A model generated the notes under the pieces. The model did no database searches. It worked only from the letters and a program-made list of their open reading frames with translations, and was not told where the DNA came from. From NCBI RefSeq assembly GCF_003951315.1, contig NZ_QLJH01000043.1:1-21099 (forward strand): a DNA stretch of 21,099 bases, given 5' to 3'. The position numbers were made by a program, and so were the translations under genes. Within the stretch, counting starts at the first letter, position 1. Every line of letters begins with the position of its first letter. Of the stretch, positions 14,849-21,099 are shown one piece after another. This stretch comes from Sphingomonas sp. S-NIH.Pt15_0812 (GTDB lineage: Bacteria > Pseudomonadota > Alphaproteobacteria > Sphingomonadales > Sphingomonadaceae).

Positions 14849-17404
14849 ATGATCGCTTCTACCAAGTTCGCGCTGCTGCACGGCACCTGTCTCGCCCTGC
14901 TCGGCGTCGCCGCCTTTCCTGTCACGGCGTCCGCGCAGACGACGCCGCCCGCCGCCACCCCTGCGGCCCCCGCGGATGCTGCGGCCGAACAGACGACCAG
15001 CGCGCCCGAGGACGATAACGGGTCGGACATCATCGTCACCGGGTCGGCGCGTCGGCAGCGGCGCTTCGACGTGTCCTATGCGGTGAACTCGCTGGGGCAG
15101 GAAGACATCAAGCGGCTGGCCCCGCTCAACTTCGCCGATCTGCTTGGCAAGCTGCCGGGTATCCAGGTCGAGGCGACCGGCGGCGAAGTGCAGAACGTCA
15201 CTCGTATTCGCGGCATCCCGACCGATGACGGCTATGCGGTGTTCCAGCAGGACGGCCTGCCGCTGTTCCATGACATCAACGGCAACTTCTTCCGCGGCGA
15301 CAGCCTCAACCGCTACGACCTGATGACCGAGCGGGTCGAGGTGGTGCGCGGCGGCCCTGCCCCGATCTTCGCCTCCCAGGCAGCGGCGATCGTCAACAAC
15401 ATCACCGTCACCGGCGGCGATACCGCGCGCGGCAAGGTGCAGGCGACGGTGGGCACCACGGATCTCTACCGGATCGACGCGGTGCAGTCCGGGCCGCTCG
15501 GCGGCGGCACCTATTATGCGGTCGGCGGCTATCTGCGCCGCGATGGCGGCCAGCGCGACAACGGCTTCCCCAATGATCGCGGCGGCCAGATCCGCGCGAA
15601 CATCAAGCATGAACTCGACAATGGCTCGGTGCGGGTCAGCGTCAATTATCTGAACGACCACAACAGCTTCTACCTGCCGATCCCGGTTGCCGATCCGCGC
15701 AATCCGTCGGTGTCGCTCAACCCCTATATCAACTTCTTCAATGGCACGCTCAACTCGCCCGCTTTCCGCGGCGTGACGCTGAAGTACCGCGACGCCGCAG
15801 GCGTGACGCAGAGCGAGACGCGCGATCTGGCCGATGGCCGCCATATGGAATATGGCAATATCGGTCTGCAATATGACGGCGAGTTCGACGGCTGGCAGCT
15901 TGCCGTGCGCGCGGGCTTCACCAAGGGCCGCCTCAACTTCGATGCGCTTTATTCGACCTCGAACCCGGTCGATGCCAACACCTTCGCCGCCAGCTTCCGC
16001 TCGGCCGCCAACACCGCGTTCGGCACCACCGCGACGCCGGTCGCGCAACTGGGCTATGCCCTGTCGGGGACCAACGGCGCGACCGCCTATGATCCCTATG
16101 CGGCATCGGGCCTCGTCGTGCAGGGCCAGTATCGCGGTGTCGGCTCCAGCTTCTACTCGGGCCAGGGTGATGTCAGCGTCACGCGTAAGTTCGATACCAG
16201 CATCGGCACGCACGATCTGCGGATCGGCGGATACGGATCGTCCTATGGCCTAACTAACAAGGCAGTTTATCAGGATTACCTGATGGAGGTGCGGGGCCAG
16301 CCGCGTACGCTCGATCTGGTCGCCTATTCGGCCACCGGCGCAGTGCTGGGCTCGGTCACCGACAAGGGCGTGCTGCGCTATGGTACCACGCTCAACCAGG
16401 GCAAGGTCGACTCCACCGTCTATGCGATCTACGGCAACGACACGTGGGAGATCACGCGAGGGTTGCGCATCGATGGCGGCATCCGCCACGAATGGTATCA
16501 CATCGACGGCTATGGCCTGACCTCGACCTCGGTCAATCTGGGCGACCCCACCACCCTGGCCGACAATAGCGTGCGCAGCTTCGACGGGGCACGCCAGTCG
16601 CGCAAGGACAGCCCGGTCGCGACCAACTGGACGATCGGCGTCAACTACGACGTCAGCACGAATTTCGGTGGCTATACCCGCGCTTCGCATCTGGAGGTGC
16701 CACCGCAGTCCAGCAGTTATTACGGCATCAACCCGGTGCTGGTGAAGACGCAGGCCGATCAGTACGAAGCCGGCCTGAAGGCGTCGTTCGGTCGCAACTA
16801 TCTATATCTCACTGGTTTCTACACTAAGTTTGATCCGTTCAACGCCTCGTTCGTGGCGTTCAACCCCACCACCGGGCGCAACGATCAGGCGGTACCCTTC
16901 ATCGGCCAGGCCGAGGTGAAGGGCGTCGAGGTCGATGGCGCGATAGTGCCGGTGCCCTGGTTCTTCGTCTCGGGATCGTTCACCTATCAGGACCCCAAGT
17001 ACAAAAATCTGGAAAATAGCGCCGGCGCCGACCCCTCGGCCGTCAACGGCAAACAGATCATCCGCGAACCCAAGGTATTCGGCAATGTCCGCCCAACCTT
17101 CTCGTTCGATGCGGGCGGCAGTCAGGTCGAAATATACGGCCGCTACGAATATGTCGGCCGCCGTTATGTCGATCTGTTCAACAATACGCGCCTGCCGTCG
17201 TACAACACGTTCGGGCTGGGGGGCACGCTGACCTATAACGGCTTCCAGTTCCAGGTAGTTGGCGACAACATCTTCAACAACAAGGGGCTGACTGAGGGCA
17301 ATCCCCGCACCGACCAGCTCGATGGGCAGACCTCGCGCGATGCAATCTATGGGCGTCCGATCTTCGGCCGCAGCGTGCGCTTCATCGTCAGCAAGTCGTG
17401 GTGA
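14849..17404 (+). CDS. TonB-dependent outer-membrane receptor
   Basis: Two adjacent ATG codons (14846 and 14849) are possible. The second has better spacing from GAGGGGG (14838-14844), and only one residue differs. The 851-residue protein has a signal peptide ending in PVTASA, a Pro/Ala-rich spacer, a TonB box (DIIVTGS, about 60-66), and a plug domain (ADLLGKLPGIQVE, RIRGIP, RVEVVRGGPAPIF). The beta-barrel ends in FGRSVRFIVSKSW with the required terminal aromatic residue. No STN signalling domain precedes the TonB box, so it probably has no anti-sigma partner. Its place between a secreted glycosidase and a DUF218 gene suggests it imports an oligosaccharide or sugar phosphate, although siderophore uptake cannot be excluded from sequence. 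Confidence 0.93.
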   Translation: MIASTKFALLHGTCLALLGVAAFPVTASAQTTPPAATPAAPADAAAEQTTSAPEDDNGSDIIVTGSARRQRRFDVSYAVNSLGQEDIKRLAPLNFADLLGKLPGIQVEATGGEVQNVTRIRGIPTDDGYAVFQQDGLPLFHDINGNFFRGDSLNRYDLMTERVEVVRGGPAPIFASQAAAIVNNITVTGGDTARGKVQATVGTTDLYRIDAVQSGPLGGGTYYAVGGYLRRDGGQRDNGFPNDRGGQIRANIKHELDNGSVRVSVNYLNDHNSFYLPIPVADPRNPSVSLNPYINFFNGTLNSPAFRGVTLKYRDAAGVTQSETRDLADGRHMEYGNIGLQYDGEFDGWQLAVRAGFTKGRLNFDALYSTSNPVDANTFAASFRSAANTAFGTTATPVAQLGYALSGTNGATAYDPYAASGLVVQGQYRGVGSSFYSGQGDVSVTRKFDTSIGTHDLRIGGYGSSYGLTNKAVYQDYLMEVRGQPRTLDLVAYSATGAVLGSVTDKGVLRYGTTLNQGKVDSTVYAIYGNDTWEITRGLRIDGGIRHEWYHIDGYGLTSTSVNLGDPTTLADNSVRSFDGARQSRKDSPVATNWTIGVNYDVSTNFGGYTRASHLEVPPQSSSYYGINPVLVKTQADQYEAGLKASFGRNYLYLTGFYTKFDPFNASFVAFNPTTGRNDQAVPFIGQAEVKGVEVDGAIVPVPWFFVSGSFTYQDPKYKNLENSAGADPSAVNGKQIIREPKVFGNVRPTFSFDAGGSQVEIYGRYEYVGRRYVDLFNNTRLPSYNTFGLGGTLTYNGFQFQVVGDNIFNNKGLTEGNPRTDQLDGQTSRDAIYGRPIFGRSVRFIVSKSW

Positions 17405-18492
17405 GACGCGGCGTGGCAGCGGTGCTGGTCGCTTCGTTGACCGCCGTGACTCCAACACCAGCCGTTGCCGCGCCGGTCCGCGACGCGCAATTGGCGGCGA
17501 TGGCGGCGCGGCTGTTCCCGTCGCTTGGCGGGCACCTGCCGATCGATCAGGTGCGCCAGCGCCGGATCGATGCCTGTGCCGGAGCTGCGCCCTGCGTGGT
17601 CGAGGCGGCAATCTGGCGTGACGAGGAACGGGATGCCCTCGCCCGCAGCGCCGGTGCCAAGGCTAACGACGTCCGCCGCGAGGTCGAGGGACTAAACGAG
17701 GTGCTGCGCATCTATGGCGTCGGCAAGCTGCCGCGCTATCCGCTGATCGATGGTTCCGACGAGGCGTTCGGCACTCCGGCCTTCGCGGCGGTGGTCGCCG
17801 ATGCGGTCCTGCTCGCCACCGCGCAGGCGAGTGATCCGGCGGTCACGGGCGATCCCAGCCTGTCGCTGGCGCTGGCCCTGCTCGACGCCAATGACAAAAA
17901 CGCCGCAATCGCGTTCGAGCCGCTCGACCAACGCTACAATGCCGGCGCAGTGGCCAAGGCACGACGCTTAGACTGGTCGCGCTTCCCCAACACCGCGATC
18001 ATCGCGCTGGGGGTCGGTCCGGAGGATCCCAGCACCGCGCTTAGCGCTCGTGGCAAGGCGAATGTCCGCATGGCCGCCGAGTTGTTCGCCCAAGGGCTGG
18101 CCCCGTTCATCATCGTCAGCGGCAGCGCGGTCCACCCCCGCGACACGCCGCATGTCGAAGCGATCGAGATGCGCCGCGCGTTGATCGAGCGGTTCGGTAT
18201 CCCCGCCGATGCAATCATCGTCGAACCCTACGCCCGGCACACGACCACCAACTTGCGCAACGCTACCCGCCGACTGATCGCCCTGCGCGCACCTCTCAAT
18301 CGCGACACGCTCGTCGTCAGCAACGTCGGGCATATCGATGCGATCGCCAGCCCCGCGTTCACGGCGCGCAACCAGCGCGAGCTGGGTTACCAACCCGGCC
18401 GGATCGGACCGCGTCCGTCCCCGAACACGATCACCTTCCGTCCCGATGCTACCTCTCTGCGGATCGATCCGCTCGATCCACTCGACCCCTGA
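17401..18492 (+). CDS. Exported DUF218 (YdcF/ElyC-like) protein
   Basis: The GTG at 17401 overlaps the receptor stop by four bases (GTGA), which indicates translational coupling. GTG at 17398 would add one residue. The 363-residue product has a signal peptide (RRGVAAVLVASLTAVTPTPAVAA) and an alpha-helical N-terminal half. From about residue 195 it has a DUF218 domain: NTAIIALGVGPED, ANVRMAAELFAQGLAPFIIV, VSGSAVHPRD, VEAIEMRRALIERFGIPADA, EPYARHTTTNLRNA. DUF218 proteins such as SanA, ElyC and YdcF act on envelope functions, but their chemistry is poorly defined. Coupling to the receptor implies a role in handling the imported compound in the periplasm. The C-terminus ends in a short DPLDPLDP duplication. 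The N-terminal half has no family I recognise. Confidence 0.82.
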   Translation: MRRGVAAVLVASLTAVTPTPAVAAPVRDAQLAAMAARLFPSLGGHLPIDQVRQRRIDACAGAAPCVVEAAIWRDEERDALARSAGAKANDVRREVEGLNEVLRIYGVGKLPRYPLIDGSDEAFGTPAFAAVVADAVLLATAQASDPAVTGDPSLSLALALLDANDKNAAIAFEPLDQRYNAGAVAKARRLDWSRFPNTAIIALGVGPEDPSTALSARGKANVRMAAELFAQGLAPFIIVSGSAVHPRDTPHVEAIEMRRALIERFGIPADAIIVEPYARHTTTNLRNATRRLIALRAPLNRDTLVVSNVGHIDAIASPAFTARNQRELGYQPGRIGPRPSPNTITFRPDATSLRIDPLDPLDP

Positions 18493-18517
18493 TCATAGGT
18501 TGCCAAGGCCAAGAGTT

Positions 18518-18898
18518 TAGCAATGGATAGCGCCGCCTGAAGCTTGGAGCACGTGATTACCGCCAGTAGCTGCGCCACCTCGTGCTGCCTCAGGACCACC
18601 AACAGCTTGCCCGCCGGCTCCGGGCAGTCTCGAGCGTTTGGGTAAAGAAGAACCGCAGCGCCGCCACGATGGCATACAGGGTTGGCGCCAGCATGCTCAG
18701 ATCACACTGCTCCATCCGGAAGCACGGCGCCTCTTCTGCCGTCGAGGTGCCGGGCGGCCGCCCTAGGAGCGTCATGAACCGCCCGACATCGCGGATAAAG
18801 TGGCGCTGCGTCTAGTTTCCGGAATGGCGCATACCTATCACGTCGATAGGACGCTGGCGTAGGTGTCTGACGGCAACAATCGTGGCAGAGATGGCCAT
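18518..18898 (-). pseudogene. Decayed IS91-type tyrosine integrase
   Basis: The minus strand opens with AAAGGAG, 7 bases of spacing, and ATG at 18898. It then reads LRQRPIDVI, TQRHFIRDVGRFMTLLG, RPPGTSTAEE and ALRFFFTQTL. These are the N-terminal landmarks of the tyrosine integrases that accompany IS91-family elements (LRQRMI, TQRxYIRAV, FLGRSPDTATAED, ALRFFFTVTL). A TAG stop at 18812-18814 replaces codon 29. Near 18615-18630 the frame shifts and about 10 residues are lost. The homology then continues in another frame as KLLVVLRQHEVAQLL and QAALSIA, matching the family VVLSPEEVARLL and AALSVA. It stops before the catalytic domain, so the gene is dead and truncated. Confidence 0.75.
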
Positions 18899-19062
18899 GG
18901 CAGGGCTCCTTTCGTGGGACCCCATGCTTTGCCTGCCGCCCGCACTATTCAACCAGTGTACTATGCCGACAACGTCATCTCAACCGTGTCCCGCACGCCC
19001 TTCCGCGCAGCGAGTTCGTGCATCCACCACCAACAGGCGTTCGAGGCCTCCGCCTGGCCACA
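18899..19062. other. Gene-free stretch upstream of the integrase remnant
   Basis: Apart from the ribosome-binding site of the dead integrase, I recognise nothing here. A minus-strand stretch reads MHELAARKGVRDTVEMTLSA before a stop and has a coding look. I cannot match it to a family, and it may be another mobile-element scrap. Confidence 0.3.
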
Positions 19063-19335
19063 TAAGCGAACGGTAGCTTACGCTCGCGGCTTCCCGAAAG
19101 CGGACCGACCGCAGTCCACCAACGACGGTCGTCGGAAACCTCATCCCCGCCCTCTGAACGAACGGCAGCTTACCGCGGTGGCTCGCCCGAAAGCGGACAG
19201 GCCGCTCCCCACCACCGTCGGGCATCCAAACACTCAACTCTGTCGCCTGAACGAACGTCCACTTTCTCGCGACGCTCGTCCCATAGCGGTCAGGCCGCTC
19301 TCCACCATAGCTGTCGAGCCGAACGTCCCGCCCCC
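19063..19335 (+). repeat. Three tandem copies of the dispersed intergenic repeat, period about 92 bp
   Basis: Three imperfect units lie head to tail. Their GAACG cores begin at 19068, 19160 and 19253. The first unit reads GCGAACGGTAGCTTACGC, the second TGAACGAACGGCAGCTTACC and the third TGAACGAACGTCCACTTTC. Each continues with a block like CGAAAGCGGACAGGCCGCTC and then CCACCA. The units differ at many positions, so the duplication is old or each unit was acquired separately. The copy at 12356 is closest to the second unit. Confidence 0.7.
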
Positions 19336-19359
19336 TCCCTACCCCACAACGGTGTGAGG

Positions 19360-19746
19360 TCAGCGGATCGCGACAACCTTGACCTCAACGGCATCAGCAA
19401 TCTTCTTCCAGTTCTGGTCGCTAGTCCATGCGGGCAGTCCATCGCGCCGTGCCAGTGCCAAGCAGAAACGATCGCCAAGGCTAAGCCCCGCCTCGGCTGT
19501 CGCCGCTCGCAGCCGTCCAGCAATTTGCGCGAGCGCCTTGTCGGCCGGCACCACAGTCAGTGGCAGTGGATCGAGCATGGCATCCACCTCGCGCTCGGGC
19601 ATACCGGCATGGACGAAGTGACTGACGACCTCGGCATAGTTGACGCTGCTCACCCGCGCCCCGCCGACCTCGGCCGCGACCTTTGCTGCTCCGCGTTCGC
19701 CCTTGAGCATGGCAATGATCGCAGACGCATCCAGCACCACGCTCAT
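19360..19746 (-). CDS. vapC: PIN-domain ribonuclease toxin, VapC family
   Basis: The 128-residue protein has the PIN-domain layout with the acidic metal-binding residues Asp6 (MSVVLDASAII), Glu39 (VNYAEVVSH), Asp92 (LSLGDRFCLALA) and Asp110 (AWTSDQNW). VapC toxins are Mg/Mn-dependent endoribonucleases that cut tRNA or rRNA and arrest growth when their antitoxin is degraded. The start codon overlaps the stop of the upstream antitoxin gene by four bases (ATGA, 19743-19746), which couples their translation. All four acidic residues are present, so the toxin is likely active. Its RNA target cannot be predicted. Confidence 0.93.
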   Translation of the reverse strand: MSVVLDASAIIAMLKGERGAAKVAAEVGGARVSSVNYAEVVSHFVHAGMPEREVDAMLDPLPLTVVPADKALAQIAGRLRAATAEAGLSLGDRFCLALARRDGLPAWTSDQNWKKIADAVEVKVVAIR

Positions 19747-19988
19747 TCGCCGCTCTCCTCGCGACGTCGGGCAAGGAAAGCGTCAACGGATGCGTCGGGG
19801 TTACCGCCGGTGTACTGCTTGGCCAGCGCCTGAGCGCGTGCCACCGCTTGGCTTGCCGTCCGCAACACCACGCCATCCTCGGTTTCATCCAGGTAGACTG
19901 CACCGCCGCCACTCAGACCAAGACGCTTCCGGACATCCGCAGGCAGGCTCATGCGTCCGTTGGGCGTGATGTTAATTTGCAACGTCAT
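19743..19988 (-). CDS. vapB: AbrB/MazE-type antitoxin, VapB family
   Basis: The 81-residue protein starts with a swapped-hairpin AbrB-type DNA-binding domain (NITPNGRMSLPADVRKRLGL, then GAVYLDETEDGVVLRTA). It ends in a charged helical tail (VDAFLARRREESGE) that should bind and block VapC. Such antitoxins repress their own operon, alone or with the toxin. It is the first gene of the two-gene operon and overlaps vapC by four bases. A 16-bp inverted repeat containing a -10-like sequence lies about 30 bases upstream and is the likely autoregulatory operator. Confidence 0.93.
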   Translation of the reverse strand: MTLQINITPNGRMSLPADVRKRLGLSGGGAVYLDETEDGVVLRTASQAVARAQALAKQYTGGNPDASVDAFLARRREESGE

Positions 19989-20017
19989 ATCGGCACACCC
20001 GCCCCTGTGGATTACAC

Positions 20018-20033
20018 TAGCATTGTATAGCTA
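20018..20033 (-). promoter_or_regulatory. Probable vapBC operator and -10 element
   Basis: TAGC (20018-20021) and GCTA (20030-20033) flank an A/T-rich centre. On the minus strand this centre includes TACAAT (20027-20022), a good -10 hexamer for vapB. A palindrome over the promoter fits autoregulation by VapB. No clear -35 was found. Confidence 0.45.
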
Positions 20034-20434
20034 AGCTGGCCGCCTTCGGCAACGAGCGGGTCTTGGTGCTACGATCCCATTGTTATGTCTCTTATACCGT
20101 CGTGTGGTATGGCGCCACGACCGTGCCAAATCACCTATTTCAGCAGGTACGTTTTAGGTATGCTTCCATCGGATCTGCACAGACTGGTGCGTTTTGGCTC
20201 GGCAAATCACCTATAAAGTCTCGAGCTTTTTACCCCCTTGGTCCGGCTAGGGTCTAAGCTAAGGAGGACCATACGGTACCCACTTAAACGGCACCTCTGG
20301 TGGCCGGAAATTGGGCGTCAGCCCAGCGTCGTTCACGGTTCGCGACCGTCCCACAAGCGATCGGCAAACGGGAAAGGATCAGTCTTTTCCTAACCTCCTC
20401 TTACCCGTTGATGTAGAAGAAGGTGCGCCTCCTG
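20034..20434. other. Gene-free gap between vapBC and the M16 fragment, with short direct repeats
   Basis: No gene is supported. The left part is less GC-rich than the surroundings and holds CAAATCACCTAT twice (20127-20138 and 20203-20214, 76 bases apart) and GGTRCGTTTT twice (20146-20155 and 20186-20195). AAGGAGG near 20260 looks like a ribosome-binding site, but no start codon follows at a suitable distance. Confidence 0.4.
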
Positions 20435-21099
20435 TCAGTGAACCTTGCAGCGAGGCGATGCGATCGCCTCGTTAGCGGCCCGCCGGATCGAAGCCACCGG
20501 GTCAGTCACCTTTGCTAGTTCAGGTGCTTCCACTCGAAAGTGCTCAAGACCGCTGCCCCATTGGTGACGCCACCACGTATTCCCGGAGCGTGCGTCCATC
20601 TGGGACGACATGCTCTCGGCATAGCGAAGCAGTTCGTCAGGCGGGATCAGGTACCGGCCGTCGGCAACCGCGTGCGACAGTTCCTTTGCCAGATCCACGT
20701 TCGCGACCTTCGACATGTCTGCCATGCGATGGTTCAGGTCAGCCGCGACGCCTCGCTTGGCAGCTTCCCACTCATCCCCAGTGAACCCCGACATGATGAG
20801 GCCACATGTGACCCTGCGTAAACCGGCAACAGCCGGCTCCCAGCGACCTTCCGCGAAGTTGTCCCATAGCATGATCTGACGCTGACCCTGCTCGCCATTC
20901 TCGATGAACATGCCAACCTTTCCAGGCGGGGCGGCTGGCTGACGCGCGGCAAGGCGCAGGTTGATCGCACGCGCGACGATCAGGTCCATAAGGTCGTTCT
21001 GCGCCTGGCGACCACGCGATGAGGGTGGAGCAGGCGTGGGTAGTACGACCGTCACCAACGCCGAGCGGCGTCCCTTCGGAAGTGCGGAGAAGCTGATCG
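20435..21099 (-). CDS. Probable M16 (insulinase-type) metallopeptidase, C-terminal part, 5' end outside window
   Basis: The minus-strand frame is open to the right edge, so the apparent TTG start at 21058 is not the real start. The visible 220 residues fit the non-catalytic lobe of an M16 peptidase: RQAQNDLMDLIVARAINLRL, EGRWEPAVAGLRR, SGFTGDEWEAAKRGVAADLN, then a helix with VDLAKELSHAVADGRYLI, and finally VTDPVASIRRAAN. The HxxEH zinc site would lie upstream, outside the window. In two-repeat M16 proteins the second half would follow the last motif, but a stop occurs at 20435. This copy may therefore be truncated. The family assignment rests on pattern and spacing rather than catalytic residues. 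Confidence 0.5.
   Translation of the reverse strand, partial: ISFSALPKGRRSALVTVVLPTPAPPSSRGRQAQNDLMDLIVARAINLRLAARQPAAPPGKVGMFIENGEQGQRQIMLWDNFAEGRWEPAVAGLRRVTCGLIMSGFTGDEWEAAKRGVAADLNHRMADMSKVANVDLAKELSHAVADGRYLIPPDELLRYAESMSSQMDARSGNTWWRHQWGSGLEHFRVEAPELAKVTDPVASIRRAANEAIASPRCKVH

Noticed and set aside
13684..16213. Long minus-strand open frames (451 and 487 residues) opposite the GH92 and TonB receptor genes
   Set aside because: They are antisense shadows produced by high GC and strong codon bias. Their translations have no recognisable domains and are rich in Arg, Ala and Ile-Asp patterns typical of antisense frames.
16802..17611. Minus-strand frame spanning the receptor/DUF218 junction
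   Set aside because: It crosses two well-supported coupled genes and has no domain signature.
18582..18815. Plus-strand 77-residue open frame
   Set aside because: It is the antisense of the decayed integrase, whose minus-strand similarity is ordered and specific.
19063..19335. Possible CRISPR array
   Set aside because: Units are about 92 bases, diverged, contiguous and without unique spacers of constant length; no cas genes are present. It fits a tandem dispersed repeat.
20063..20257. 64-residue plus-strand frame beside vapBC
   Set aside because: No ribosome-binding site, no recognisable motif, and it spans the direct repeats.

Overview
This high-GC window looks like a chromosomal accessory region of an alphaproteobacterium, most likely a sphingomonad (Sphingomonadales). 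The evidence is a TonB-dependent receptor with a DIIVTGS TonB box, NAD(P)-dependent oxidoreductases each paired with a one-component regulator, and a family of degenerate intergenic repeats with the core GAACGAACGGCRGCTT. Genus and species cannot be fixed from the sequence alone.

Left end (1-2310): the terminal part of an IS3-family insertion sequence runs off the left edge. It is followed by a membrane-anchored LuxR-type regulator with an extracytoplasmic DUF4019 domain, a MOSC-domain protein, and a 54-residue SHOCT-domain protein.

Regulator/oxidoreductase block (2477-10155): three divergent pairs each put an NAD(P)-binding oxidoreductase next to a regulator of a different family. They are LysR with an NmrA-like reductase, an SDR with AraC, and an SDR with HxlR. 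A PAS-PAS-GGDEF-EAL cyclic-di-GMP protein lies between the second and third pairs.

Transport and glycan block (10397-18492): an AI-2E/PerM-family membrane protein carries an unusual C-terminal domain resembling the cobalamin-binding fold. It is followed by a compact three-gene locus: a secreted GH92 glycosidase, a TonB-dependent receptor and a translationally coupled DUF218 (YdcF-like) protein. In the GH92 enzyme the usual catalytic-acid glutamate of the EGN motif is glutamine. That substitution is known from GH92 enzymes that cleave mannose-1-phospho-6-mannose, so the locus may harvest phosphomannan. I consider this the most interesting prediction in the window.

Right end (18493-21099): a decayed IS91-type tyrosine integrase with an in-frame stop and a frameshift, three tandem copies of the dispersed repeat, a vapBC toxin-antitoxin operon, an empty gap, and the C-terminal part of a probable M16 metallopeptidase that enters from outside the window and appears to stop early. 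Remnant mobile DNA, a toxin-antitoxin pair and repeat arrays suggest this end is a recombination-prone junction.
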